A DNA stretch of 64,000 nucleotides from Blautia sp. Marseille-P3087 (GCF_900120195.1 NZ_LT635539.1:1-64000); one strand, 5' to 3'; shown: positions 1 through 8,254, counted from the first letter of the stretch. The notes: generated by a model from the sequence alone, not told the origin. Translations and numbers: made by a program.

Positions 1-8
1 ATGGACTG

Positions 9-97
9 GACATTTGCGAGCAAATGACACCGAATGACGAAGTCATGAGGTGACCGATTTCGAGCGAACGCATGGTCATGATCTGGTTGCAAATGTC
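9..97. other. Hairpin-rich intergenic segment upstream of tRNA-Trp
   Basis: No credible gene is seen here. The segment is full of inverted repeats: an outer pair at 9-17 and 89-97 (GACATTTGC with its complement), and inner pairs at 11-16/21-26, 34-38/42-46 and 51-55/74-78. The minus strand stays open through the window edge but has no recognisable protein. It may be a dispersed structured repeat or the tail of an upstream unit. Its left border lies outside the window. Confidence 0.35.
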
Positions 98-130
98 AAC
101 ATGTATGTGGTTTTGAAGATACGATAACGT

Positions 131-201
131 AGGGGATTGGTCAAATGGTATGATAGGGGTCTCCAAAACCTTTGGTGGGAGTTCGATTCTCTCATCCCCT
201 G
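131..201 (+). tRNA. tRNA-Trp (anticodon CCA)
   Basis: A full cloverleaf can be drawn. The 7-bp acceptor stem pairs 131-137 with 194-200 and the discriminator G is at 201. The D stem is 140-143/151-154. The anticodon stem is 156-160/168-172 with loop CTCCAAA, giving anticodon CCA at 163-165 (reads UGG). The T stem is 177-181/189-193 with loop TTCGATT. The 3' CCA is not encoded. Several G-U pairs occur in the stems, but the fold is complete. An intrinsic terminator follows 10 nt downstream. Confidence 0.93.
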
Positions 202-210
202 TTTTTAGTG

Positions 211-249
211 AGTCGGGAAGTCTTTTAAATTAAGGCTTTCCGGCTTTTT
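211..249 (+). terminator. Intrinsic terminator after tRNA-Trp
   Basis: A 14-bp stem with G-U pairs (211-224 with 232-245) is followed by a run of T (245-249). It closes the tRNA-Trp transcript. Confidence 0.75.
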
Positions 250-312
250 GTGTTTCATACAAAATATAGAATTCAGGAGCACCGGAGAGGACACCAAATT
301 GACACTTTTTAT

Positions 313-340
313 TGCTTTTTATTGAAATAAAGCGTATTAT
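313..340 (+). promoter_or_regulatory. Candidate promoter for the symporter gene
   Basis: TTGCTT (313-318) and TATTAT (335-340) are separated by 16 bp in AT-rich DNA, ahead of the leader hairpin at 358-414. The -35 box is weak. A better-matching TTGACA at 299-304 has no well-spaced -10. Confidence 0.35.
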
Positions 341-357
341 AGATTTAATGAGTTAAC

Positions 358-414
358 AGCTCTCCACGATAACACGATAAAGTGTGCGTACCATGGGGAG
401 CTTTTTATTTTTTT
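358..414 (+). terminator. Terminator-like hairpin in the symporter leader
   Basis: AGCTCTCC (358-365) pairs with GGGGAGCT (395-402), and the T-rich tail runs from 402 to 414. A short CAC/GTG pair lies inside the loop. It ends 38 nt before the symporter start. It is either an attenuator or the end of read-through from upstream. There is no room for a known aptamer before it. Confidence 0.6.
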
Positions 415-452
415 GACTATCAGATAAAAAGAAAATCAGAAAAGAGGAATGT

Positions 453-1898
453 ATGGAAAAATTTTCAGTATTTGTGAATAACGTAGACTCGTTAGTATGG
501 AGCATGGTACTTGTTGTATTATGTCTTGGTGTGGGATTGTATCTTTCAATCAGACTGAGATTCCCACAGATTCGACTGATGAAAGAAATGATTCATCTTT
601 TAATGGATAAAGAAGAAAGTGAAAGCGGAATCACTCCGTTTCAGGCATTTGCGACAACGGTAGGTGCCCGTGTTGGAATGGGAAATATTGCTGGTGTTGC
701 TTCTGCAATTTTTTACGGAGGTCCGGGTTCTGTATTCTGGATGTGGATGATCGCGGCAATCGGAGCGGCTTCTGCATTTGTAGAATCTGCGCTGGGACAG
801 GCTTACAAGGTCAAAAATCCGGATGGAGAATTTTCAGGAGGTCCGGCATATTACATAGAAAAAGGGTTAAAATGCAAACCGTATGCGATCCTTTTTGCAA
901 TTGTTGCATTTCTGGGACCTGGATTTCTCATGCCGGGTGTGCAGATTAACTCACTTGTAACAGTTTTTGAAGAAGCATTTTCTGTAAATAAAATTCTTGT
1001 CGGTGCTATCTGTTGTGTAATCCTCGGTATTGTTGTTTATGGAAGTATTAAAAGAATCGCACAGATTGCGGAATTACTTGCGCCGGCGATGTGTGCGGTA
1101 TATATTCTTGCGGCAGTCATTATTCTGGGACTCAATATTACCAAACTTCCGGGAATCCTGAAGATGATCATTCAGTCTGCATTCGGAGTGCATGCATTGC
1201 TGGGAGGTATTGTTGGTTCTGCAGTTTCATGGGGCGTCAAACGAGGTATTTATTCCAATGAAGCCGGAATGGGATGTGGTGCGATAGTTTCTGCAGCAGC
1301 AGAATGTTCACATCCTGCAAAACAGGGACTGATCCAGTCATTTTCCATTTATGTGGATACATTATTTATCGGAACAGCAACAGCAATGATCGTTCTTTTG
1401 ACAGGTACATTTGATGTAACTGATGCAGCCGGAAATCTTCTGATCAGTCAGACCGGCGGGCTGGAATCCGGAATCAAATGGACACAGCACGCATTGATAA
1501 GTACTTTTGGAACGTGGAGTGGAAAGGCACTTGCCATTATCATTGTTTTGTTTGTATTTACGTCTATGACGGGATATTGTTATCAGGCAGAATCCAATAT
1601 CCGTTATCTGACAGGTAACAGCAAAAAGGCAGTTGCAATCGCCAGAGCAGTGTTCCTTGCAGCATCTTTCCTTGGGGCAATTGTAAATGCAGATGCTGTA
1701 TGGGCAATGGGTGATATCGGATACGGACTTATGGCATGGGCAAATATCATTGCAATCGCATTTCTTGCACCAAAAGCGGTAGAAATCCTGCGAGATTACG
1801 AAAAACAAAAGAAAAGCGCTAAGAATCCGGTGTTTGATCCGGCAAAATTTGGTATCAAAGATGAGACCGGAGCGTGGAACCGAAAAAAAGATAGTTGA
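453..1898 (+). CDS. Alanine/glycine:cation symporter (AGCS family)
   Basis: This is an integral membrane Na+ (or H+)-coupled symporter for small neutral amino acids such as alanine or glycine. The 481-residue length is normal for the AGCS/AlsT family. The N-terminal half carries the family signature region GARVGMGNIAGVA (about residues 70-85), then GGPGSVFWMW and SGGPAYYIEKG. About ten hydrophobic segments span the protein, and the last 30 residues are charged and cytoplasmic. The start has AGAGG 5 nt upstream. The gene stands alone between the leader hairpin and its own terminator, whose 5' arm overlaps the stop codon. The substrate cannot be fixed from sequence. The nearby glutamine and ammonium genes make a nitrogen-uptake role plausible. 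Confidence 0.92.
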   Translation: MEKFSVFVNNVDSLVWSMVLVVLCLGVGLYLSIRLRFPQIRLMKEMIHLLMDKEESESGITPFQAFATTVGARVGMGNIAGVASAIFYGGPGSVFWMWMIAAIGAASAFVESALGQAYKVKNPDGEFSGGPAYYIEKGLKCKPYAILFAIVAFLGPGFLMPGVQINSLVTVFEEAFSVNKILVGAICCVILGIVVYGSIKRIAQIAELLAPAMCAVYILAAVIILGLNITKLPGILKMIIQSAFGVHALLGGIVGSAVSWGVKRGIYSNEAGMGCGAIVSAAAECSHPAKQGLIQSFSIYVDTLFIGTATAMIVLLTGTFDVTDAAGNLLISQTGGLESGIKWTQHALISTFGTWSGKALAIIIVLFVFTSMTGYCYQAESNIRYLTGNSKKAVAIARAVFLAASFLGAIVNADAVWAMGDIGYGLMAWANIIAIAFLAPKAVEILRDYEKQKKSAKNPVFDPAKFGIKDETGAWNRKKDS

Positions 1899-1919
1899 CC
1901 TTGTGTCAGCTATCTTTTT
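1885..1919 (+). terminator. Intrinsic terminator overlapping the symporter stop codon
   Basis: A 15-bp stem (1885-1899 with 1905-1919, one G-U pair) has A-rich and T-rich flanks, so it can work on both strands. The TGA stop at 1896-1898 lies inside the 5' arm. Confidence 0.85.
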
Positions 1920-1925
1920 GGTTAT

Positions 1926-2066
1926 GAATAGATTTAGAAATTCAGATTCTACGGAATCCGCATGTGCAAGAAGTTCTTCTGCACTTTTATAAAAAAGCTC
2001 TCCCTCCGGAGTGAGGGTCAGTTTGTTATTATTTCGAAAAAATAGATTGACGCCAAATTCTTCCTC
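1926..2066 (-). pseudogene. Remnant of a LysR-family regulator (DNA-binding domain fragment)
   Basis: On the minus strand one frame reads EEEFGVNLFFRNNNKLTLTP followed by EGELFYKSAEELLA. This matches the end of a LysR-type winged helix-turn-helix: recognition helix exit, wing, and start of the linker helix. Upstream, the same strand has no intact start or helix-turn-helix, and only hints of a LSRQ-like motif in other frames. Downstream the frame runs antisense through the symporter gene with no effector-binding domain. I call it a decayed gene fragment. It lies between the symporter terminator and the P1 peptidase gene. Confidence 0.7.
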
Positions 2067-2235
2067 GTTGCGACAGGAGGATGGGAAAAAATAAAAGGAA
2101 TCTGGGATCGAACACAATACAAAAAGAAAGATCAATAAAACAAACAGACCCTATCTGGAAAAAAGATTTCATTAAATAATTTAATTCCTCAAAAGCAATT
2201 TCTATACACACGTACTTAGTAAGTAACCCCAAATT

Positions 2236-3204
2236 TTATACGAAACTGAGATCTTTATAAGCAGGAAAACCATAAGCTGATTCGCTATTTCTGATTGCAC
2301 AGAGAATTGCTTCTGCCATCACATCTGCAGCAAGTGTTCCGACCATATCACAGTCAGCAGGTATGTTTCCGACAGAAAGTGCGTAAATACTGTCTCCGTC
2401 AGCTGAGGTATGTACAGGACGGATCGAACGTGCATAGCCATTGTGTGTCATGCCGGCAATTTTACAGAGCTGGCTTTTGGTGAAGGCGGCATTGGTGATG
2501 ATCGCACCGATTGTGGTATTTTCCACAAATTTATTTTCGTGGATGTCATATGACCGGTAAAGAAACTGTGCAGAATCAGCAAAAGATTTCCGGTCATCAG
2601 AGAGCATGCCGGCGATGATCTGACCATTGTGATGATCATAAATATCCCCCAGGGCATTGACGGCGACGATAGCGCCGATCTTTAATTCTCCAATCTGTAC
2701 TGCATAACTTCCGATGCCGGATTTCATGCAGTGTTCCATGCCATTTAATTTGCCAATGGTTGCACCGGTTCCGACACCAAAGCAGCCATCCTGGTAATTA
2801 TTCTGCCAGGCACCGACACAGGCTTCGTATCCCATGGCTTTATCCGGACGGGTATATGGATCAGCAACAGTCAGATCAAAAATATCTGACTGACATACGA
2901 GAGGAACTTTCGCGATGCCGACATCGAGCCCGATTCCTTTTTCTTCCAGAAACTGCATAACACCGCCGGCAGCATCAAGTCCGAAAGCACTTCCACCGCC
3001 GAGCAGGACTGCGTGAATCCGATCGGCAGCAGCAAGAGGTTTCAACAGCTCGCTTTCACGGGAAGCCGGTCCGCCTCCACGTACATCGAGTCCTGCGCAC
3101 ATGCCGGTTTCGCTTATAATGACGGTACAGCCTGTTCCGGCCGAGGTGTTTTGGGCATTACCAATGCGGATATTGTCAAAATCTTTTATGGAAATTATTT
3201 TCAT
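2236..3204 (-). CDS. P1 family peptidase (DmpA/NylC-type Ntn hydrolase)
   Basis: This is an N-terminal-nucleophile hydrolase of the DmpA/NylC family, whose members are aminopeptidases or amide hydrolases activated by self-cleavage. The 322-residue protein has the early NAQNTSAGTGCTVI region, the glycine-rich LLGGGSAFGLDAAGGV segment (about 68-82), and GVGTGATIGK (about 143-152). The motif ENTTIGAIITNA (about 228-239) holds the expected self-cleavage site between Asn229 and Thr230, which frees Thr230 as nucleophile. The start has AAGGAGG 7 nt upstream. It is monocistronic and divergent from the channel gene at 3412. The substrate is unknown. Confidence 0.88.
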   Translation of the reverse strand: MKIISIKDFDNIRIGNAQNTSAGTGCTVIISETGMCAGLDVRGGGPASRESELLKPLAAADRIHAVLLGGGSAFGLDAAGGVMQFLEEKGIGLDVGIAKVPLVCQSDIFDLTVADPYTRPDKAMGYEACVGAWQNNYQDGCFGVGTGATIGKLNGMEHCMKSGIGSYAVQIGELKIGAIVAVNALGDIYDHHNGQIIAGMLSDDRKSFADSAQFLYRSYDIHENKFVENTTIGAIITNAAFTKSQLCKIAGMTHNGYARSIRPVHTSADGDSIYALSVGNIPADCDMVGTLAADVMAEAILCAIRNSESAYGFPAYKDLSFV

Positions 3205-3283
3205 TGTATGCCTCCTTGAGTTAATTATAATTATACTAACAAAGAACTATTTTAAAGTCAAACAGAATGGAGGAACAAAAAAG

Positions 3284-3373
3284 TTGCAGCAGAGTGAAAA
3301 GAAGGAAAGCGTTTTGCGATATCTGATTGCAAGAACTCTCTCAGACAGTTATAATGAACATCAGGACTTCTAA
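3284..3373 (+). CDS. Possible 29-residue protein (TTG start), unrecognised
   Basis: A short frame opens at TTG 3284 with GGAGG at 3269-3273 and ends at 3373, 38 nt before the channel gene. The product is charged and helix-forming, containing SEKKESVLRYLIARTLSD. I know no family for it. The only support is the well-formed ribosome binding site and the position just upstream of a gene on the same strand, so it may be a chance frame or a small leader-type protein. Confidence 0.3.
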   Translation: MQQSEKKESVLRYLIARTLSDSYNEHQDF

Positions 3374-3411
3374 TAAGAAGATAATGATGGGGGAAGTGGA
3401 GAGGGAAAATT

Positions 3412-4071
3412 ATGGATTATCAGCAGCTTATTACATTTATCATGGAAATGCTCGGAACAGTGGCGTTTGCAGCGTCCGGAGCTATGGTAGCGGTAGATCG
3501 TGCCATGGATATTTTCGGTGTGATCGTGCTCGGAGTTACGACAGCTGTCGGCGGTGGGGCGATACGTGATGTGATTCTTGGAATCGTACCACCTGCAATG
3601 TTCAGAAATCCGATTTATACACTGGTGGCAACGATCACATCCTGTGTAGTCTTTCTGATTTTATATTTAAAGAAAGAGCTTTTACAGGGGCACAATCGTG
3701 AGACTTATGACAAAGTCATGCTTGTGATGGACTCGATCGGACTTGGGATATTTACGGTAGTAGGTGTAAACACCGGAATTTCACATGGATATGTGGATTA
3801 TATGTTTCTGCTTGTGTTTCTTGGGACGATTACCGGCGTTGGTGGTGGATTACTGAGAGATATTATGGCAGGAGTACCACCATACATTCTTGTGCGCCAT
3901 ATTTATGCATGTGCATCAATCGTAGGAGCAATCGTCTGTGTGGTTCTGTACCGTCATTTTGGTGCGGTTGCATCTATGGTAGGAGCATCGGCAGTCGTAG
4001 TTCTGATCCGGTATCTGGCCGCACATTACCGCTGGAATCTTCCGAAACTTGCACGTGAAGAAGAGAATTGA
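3412..4071 (+). CDS. TRIC-like cation channel family protein (UPF0126/YicG)
   Basis: A 219-residue membrane protein with seven predicted helices, built from two tandem repeats of a three-helix unit. Each repeat carries the glycine signature: GGGAIRDVILGIVPP near residues 47-61 and GGGLLRDIMAGVPPY near residues 143-157. This is the hallmark of the bacterial TRIC/UPF0126 family, some of which act as monovalent cation channels. Some relatives are also annotated as glycine transporters. The start has GGAGAGG 7 nt upstream. The gene is convergent with amt and separated from it by a hairpin at 4090-4125. Its physiological ion is not known. Confidence 0.85.
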   Translation: MDYQQLITFIMEMLGTVAFAASGAMVAVDRAMDIFGVIVLGVTTAVGGGAIRDVILGIVPPAMFRNPIYTLVATITSCVVFLILYLKKELLQGHNRETYDKVMLVMDSIGLGIFTVVGVNTGISHGYVDYMFLLVFLGTITGVGGGLLRDIMAGVPPYILVRHIYACASIVGAIVCVVLYRHFGAVASMVGASAVVVLIRYLAAHYRWNLPKLAREEEN

Positions 4072-4089
4072 ATATTGTTGCAGACAAAG

Positions 4090-4125
4090 AAGCAGCCCTT
4101 CTCCGAATCGGAGAGGAGCTGCTTT
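4090..4125 (+). terminator. Intrinsic terminator between convergent genes
   Basis: A 15-bp imperfect stem (4091-4105 with 4109-4123) is followed by TTTT on the plus strand. It ends the channel gene, and may also stop minus-strand amt transcripts less efficiently. Confidence 0.75.
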
Positions 4126-4170
4126 TGTTCATTTTACTTATAGAGGAAATTTTAAGGGTTTACCGGAAGT

Positions 4171-5913
4171 TTATTCCAGAGGCTGTGTGTCCTGGAGTGC
4201 CTCAAATCCTTCTTCACCGGTACGGATCTTGACAACATTTTCGATATCGTATACAAATACTTTACCGTCACCGTACTGACCGGTATGAAGAACTCTCTTG
4301 GCAGTTTCGATAACTGTTTTGACCGGTACCAGGCTGACAACGATCTCAATCTTGATCTTAGGCAGCAGGTTCATATCCATCTCAACACCACGGTAGTAGG
4401 AGCGGGCACCTTTTTGTACACCACATCCCATAACGTTTGTAATGGTGATACCGGTAACACCGATTTCATTCATTGCATGCATGAAGTCTTCAAGTTTACT
4501 CTGACGTGTGATAATAACTACTTTTGTCAGCTTGTGTACGCCTTCTTTTGGAAGTTCCGGAATTGTGTTAACAACTTCAGCCGGAGCTACATTTGCAGAA
4601 ACATTTGCAGAGGCTGCTTTCTTGGCAACGCCCATAGGAGTAGGAACAGTCATGGTGTCATGTACAACAAATCCGTCATAAGCACTTGTAAGACCATGTT
4701 CTTTGGAATCCAGACCTTCGATTTCTTCTTCGGCGGATACACGAAGGCCGATGGTATGTTTGATCGCCTGGAAAATAATTGTCATAGTAACAGCAACCCA
4801 TGCGATTGTGATGAGCATACCGACGAGCTGTACGCCGAATCCATGGAAACCGCCGCCAACCAGAAGACCTTTCCAGCCTGTGCCAGCTCCGTCAGAGAAA
4901 AGACCAACTGCAAGGGTACCAAAAGCACCGTTTAATCCGTGGACACCGACTGCACCAACCGGATCATCTACTTTAAGTACTTTGTCAATAAATTCAATAC
5001 CGAATACAACTACAAAACCAGAGATAATACCAATGATAGCAGCAGATACTGGAGATACGGTATCACATCCGGCTGTAATAGCAACAAGACCTGCAAGAGA
5101 TCCGTTCAGAGACATGGAAACATCAGGTTTTTTGTATCTTACCCATGTGATGAGCATAACGGCAACTGTCGCAACAGCAGCAGCAAGGTTGGTAGTTACA
5201 AAAATCTTACCTGCACTTACGATAGCATCGCCTTCCATGCTGACAGTAGATGCACCGTTGAATCCGAACCAGCAGAACCAGAGGATGAATACACCTAAAG
5301 CACCGATGGTAAGGTTGTGTCCCGGGATGGCTTTTGATTTGCCGCTCTTAGAGTATTTTCCGATACGAGGTCCGAGGATGAGAGCACCGACAAATGCGGC
5401 AACACCACCGACCATATGTACTGCACAGGAACCAGCAAAATCATGGAATCCCATCTGGCTGATAAAACCACCACCCCAGATCCAGTGTCCGGATACCGGA
5501 TAAACGATCAGGCTGATCAGAAAACTGTAGATACAGTAGGATGAGAACTTTGTACGCTCTGCCATAGCTCCGGATACGATCGTAGCGGATGTTGCGCAGA
5601 AGACTGTCTGGAAGATCAGGAATGCCCAGAACGGAACACCGTCAGGGAGCATTGCGGAACCATAATTAGCTTCGGTAGCAATGCCACCGATCTTTCCGAA
5701 GAATCCGTTTCCGGCTCCGAACATGATTCCGAATCCGACGATCCAGAATGTAGGAGTACCGATACAAAAGTCCATCAGGTTTTTCATAATAATGTTACCG
5801 GCGTTTTTGGCTCTGGTAAAACCAGTCTCAACCATTGCAAAACCGGCCTGCATAAAGAAGACAAGTGCGGCACCTAAAAGTACCCATATTGTGTTTACTG
5901 CTGAATAATCCAT
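4171..5913 (-). CDS. amt: Ammonium transporter with fused C-terminal PII domain
   Basis: Residues 1 to about 405 form an eleven-helix Amt channel that ends in the typical RVSAEEEIEGLDSKEHG tail. After a linker, residues about 461-580 form a complete PII (GlnB/GlnK) domain with the T-loop (KGARSYYRGVEMD) and the C-terminal nucleotide-binding signature GDGKVFVYDIENVVKIRTGEE. PII proteins close Amt channels when nitrogen is plentiful; here gate and channel are one chain. The position of the uridylylated Tyr51 of E. coli GlnB is Met512, so control must be by ATP, ADP or 2-oxoglutarate binding, not uridylylation. It lies 229 nt downstream of glnN. A hairpin sits in the leader. Confidence 0.95.
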   Translation of the reverse strand: MDYSAVNTIWVLLGAALVFFMQAGFAMVETGFTRAKNAGNIIMKNLMDFCIGTPTFWIVGFGIMFGAGNGFFGKIGGIATEANYGSAMLPDGVPFWAFLIFQTVFCATSATIVSGAMAERTKFSSYCIYSFLISLIVYPVSGHWIWGGGFISQMGFHDFAGSCAVHMVGGVAAFVGALILGPRIGKYSKSGKSKAIPGHNLTIGALGVFILWFCWFGFNGASTVSMEGDAIVSAGKIFVTTNLAAAVATVAVMLITWVRYKKPDVSMSLNGSLAGLVAITAGCDTVSPVSAAIIGIISGFVVVFGIEFIDKVLKVDDPVGAVGVHGLNGAFGTLAVGLFSDGAGTGWKGLLVGGGFHGFGVQLVGMLITIAWVAVTMTIIFQAIKHTIGLRVSAEEEIEGLDSKEHGLTSAYDGFVVHDTMTVPTPMGVAKKAASANVSANVAPAEVVNTIPELPKEGVHKLTKVVIITRQSKLEDFMHAMNEIGVTGITITNVMGCGVQKGARSYYRGVEMDMNLLPKIKIEIVVSLVPVKTVIETAKRVLHTGQYGDGKVFVYDIENVVKIRTGEEGFEALQDTQPLE

Positions 5914-5967
5914 AAAGTTACCTCTCTTTCCCTAAAAAGTTGAATAAGTTAATGGTTACAAAATTGA

Positions 5968-6007
5968 AAAGGCACGGGAATGATGTTATATCATTCTCCG
6001 CGCCTTT
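5968..6007 (-). terminator. Leader attenuator/terminator upstream of amt
   Basis: On the minus strand a 17-18-bp stem with one bulge (arms 5968-5984 and 5990-6007) and loop ATAAC is followed by TTTTCAATTTTG. It lies 54 nt before the amt start. Its first bases are the stop codon of a possible leader peptide (6006-6101). The AAAGGCG arm resembles the hairpins ahead of pyrG and glnA. Confidence 0.65.
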
Positions 6008-6101
6008 ACGAATCAAATATATATGTAAAACAGGGGGTGTCGTATCGTGTGATTAATGGATGAGGAAATCGATAATGAATTATGAAGTAGTTCATGTTCA
6101 T
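6006..6101 (-). CDS. Candidate 31-residue leader peptide between glnN and amt
   Basis: On the minus strand ATG at 6101 opens a 31-codon frame that begins MNMNYFIIHYRF, is rich in aromatic and His residues, and stops with TAA at 6006-6008, the first bases of the amt leader hairpin. AGGGGA (6109-6114) lies 7 nt before the ATG, a good ribosome binding site. That site is inside an 11-bp stem formed by 6031-6041 and 6105-6115, so translation and structure would compete. No homologue is known to me. It may be a chance frame. Confidence 0.4.
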   Translation of the reverse strand: MNMNYFIIHYRFPHPLITRYDTPCFTYIFDS

Positions 6102-6115
6102 AGTGACATCCCCTG
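6031..6115 (-). promoter_or_regulatory. Long-range stem masking the leader-peptide ribosome binding site
   Basis: CAGGGGGTGTC (6031-6041) and its complement (6105-6115) pair over 11 bp with one G-U pair. The stem encloses 63 nt. On the minus strand it also leads into GTTTTA, so it could act as the glnN terminator. Confidence 0.5.
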
Positions 6116-6142
6116 ATTTTACCATTGTGAAATTGTTTTTCC

Positions 6143-8254
6143 TCAGTCAGAGATAGAAAACAGAAGTTTTCCGTATGTTGGATATGGAAGGATGGAATCC
6201 GGGATCAGAACTTCGGCTGCATCAGCGGAAGCACGAACCTTTTCCATATCAGAAAGGACAACACTCTGATAAAGTTTAGCACTCTTAAGAAGATCTTTGC
6301 CGGCTTCATATTCAGCCATAGCAGTATCTTTTTTCAGGGTTTCGAGATCTTTTGTCATGGTCTCGGAAAGTTCTGTCAGCTGTGTAAGAAGAGAAGCCTC
6401 TGCGGATACGGAAATATCCGGAACAACTGATTTCTTAAGTGCTGCGGTCTGTGCAATTTTTTCCATGTATGTAGTAATGCTCGGAAGAAGATCTTTCTGA
6501 ATGATCTCAGCTAAAGTACCTGCTTCAATGTGAAGCGTTTTCACATAGTTGTCGAGCTTGATCTCGTAACGTGAATGAAGCTCTGCATCGGTGAATATAT
6601 GATGACTGGTAAGCAGTTTTGCATTTTTTTCATCGATGAGATGCGGCAGTGCATCCGGTGTGGAAACCAGATTATAGAGACCACGTTTTTCTGCTTCTTC
6701 AATCCATTCATCTGTGTAGCCGTTTCCGTTGAAGATAACTCGTTTGTGATCAATGATCGTCTTTTTCAGCAGTTCATGAACAGCGGTATCCATATTTTCA
6801 GCCGGAACATCTTTCAGTTCCTCATAGAACTGATGAAGTACCTCTGCAACAGCAGTGTTGAGGATGATGTTCGGGTTGGCTACAGAAGAAGAGGAGCCAA
6901 GCATACGGAATTCAAACTTATTTCCGGTAAATGCAAACGGTGAAGTACGGTTTCTGTCTGTGTTATCTTTTACGAAGTGAGGAAGTACTTTTGCACCGAT
7001 ATCCATCTGAACAGCACCGTGTCCTGCAAAGAACTCATCGTTTTCGATTGCCTTGAGCACTTCGGTAAGTTCATCACCGAGGAAGATGGATACTACAGCC
7101 GGCGGAGCCTCGTTTGCACCGAGACGGTGGTCGTTTCCGGCACTTGCAACAGAAATACGAAGCAGATCAGCGTAGTCATCAACTGCTTTGATAACAGCTA
7201 CAAGGAATACAAGGAACTGTGTATTTTCGGCAGGTGTTTTGCCAGGATCCAGAAGGTTGACTCCGGTGTCTGTGCTCATGGACCAGTTGTTGTGTTTACC
7301 ACTGCCGTTGATTCCTTCGAATGGTTTTTCATGAAGCAGGCAGACCATGTTGTGTTTTGCTGCAACTTTTTTCATGATTTCCATGGTCAGCTGGTTGTGA
7401 TCGACAGCAACGTTTGTTGTATCAAATACAGGAGCAAGCTCATGCTGTGCAGGAGCAACTTCATTATGTTTTGTCTTTGCCGGAATACCGAGCTTCCAGA
7501 GCTCTTCGTCCAGATCATGCATGTAAGCTGCAACACGTGGCTTCAGAGTTCCGAAATAATGATCTTCCATTTCCTGTCCTTTAGGAGCCGGAGCACCGAC
7601 CAGTGTACGTCCGCAGAAGATCAGGTCCTTTCTCTTATTATAAAGATCTTTGTCTACAAGGAAATATTCCTGTTCCGGACCTACGGTTGTGTTGATGTGT
7701 TTGACTTCTGTATTGCCAAGAAGACGAAGAATCTTAACAGCTTCTTTATTTAAGGTATCCATGGAACGAAGAAGAGGAGTTTTCTTATCCAGTGCTTCGC
7801 CGCTGTAAGAACAGAAAGCTGTCGGGATATAAAGTGTACGGTCTTTAATGAATGCCGGTGAAGTAGGATCCCATGCTGTATAACCTCTTGCTTCGAAGGT
7901 GGCGCGAAGACCGCCTGACGGGAAACTGGATGCATCCGGTTCACCTTTTACAAGTTCCTTGCCGGAGAAGTCCATAATAACCTGACCGTCAACAGTAGGA
8001 GAAATGAAACTGTCATGTTTCTCTGCTGTAAAGTTGGTCATTGGCTGGAACCAGTGAGTATAATGGGTAGCACCGTGTTCCAGTGCCCATTCTTTCATGG
8101 CAACTGCTACAGAGTTGGCAACATCAAGCTCCAGATGTGTACCGTTCTCGATTGTTTTCTTCAGCGCCTTGTACATATCTTTCGGTAATTTCTCACGCAT
8201 GATCTTGTCGTTAAAAACAAGACTGCCATAAATTTCAGGAATGCTATGTCCCAT
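6143..8254 (-). CDS. glnN: Glutamine synthetase, type III
   Basis: This enzyme makes glutamine from glutamate, ammonia and ATP. At 703 residues it is the size of the GSIII class (about 700), far longer than type I enzymes. The catalytic core holds PEQEYFLVD (about 167-175), HNEVAPAQHELAPVF (metal and glutamate binding) and NGSGKHNNWS, then RTSPFAFTGNKFEFRMLGSS. A family-specific N-terminal region starts MGHSIPEIYGSLVFNDKIM. The start has AAAGGAG upstream. A strong promoter and an immediate hairpin precede it. It is divergent from purF and followed by amt on the same strand, so ammonium capture and assimilation sit together. A type I enzyme is also encoded at 35052. Confidence 0.96.
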   Translation of the reverse strand: MGHSIPEIYGSLVFNDKIMREKLPKDMYKALKKTIENGTHLELDVANSVAVAMKEWALEHGATHYTHWFQPMTNFTAEKHDSFISPTVDGQVIMDFSGKELVKGEPDASSFPSGGLRATFEARGYTAWDPTSPAFIKDRTLYIPTAFCSYSGEALDKKTPLLRSMDTLNKEAVKILRLLGNTEVKHINTTVGPEQEYFLVDKDLYNKRKDLIFCGRTLVGAPAPKGQEMEDHYFGTLKPRVAAYMHDLDEELWKLGIPAKTKHNEVAPAQHELAPVFDTTNVAVDHNQLTMEIMKKVAAKHNMVCLLHEKPFEGINGSGKHNNWSMSTDTGVNLLDPGKTPAENTQFLVFLVAVIKAVDDYADLLRISVASAGNDHRLGANEAPPAVVSIFLGDELTEVLKAIENDEFFAGHGAVQMDIGAKVLPHFVKDNTDRNRTSPFAFTGNKFEFRMLGSSSSVANPNIILNTAVAEVLHQFYEELKDVPAENMDTAVHELLKKTIIDHKRVIFNGNGYTDEWIEEAEKRGLYNLVSTPDALPHLIDEKNAKLLTSHHIFTDAELHSRYEIKLDNYVKTLHIEAGTLAEIIQKDLLPSITTYMEKIAQTAALKKSVVPDISVSAEASLLTQLTELSETMTKDLETLKKDTAMAEYEAGKDLLKSAKLYQSVVLSDMEKVRASADAAEVLIPDSILPYPTYGKLLFSISD

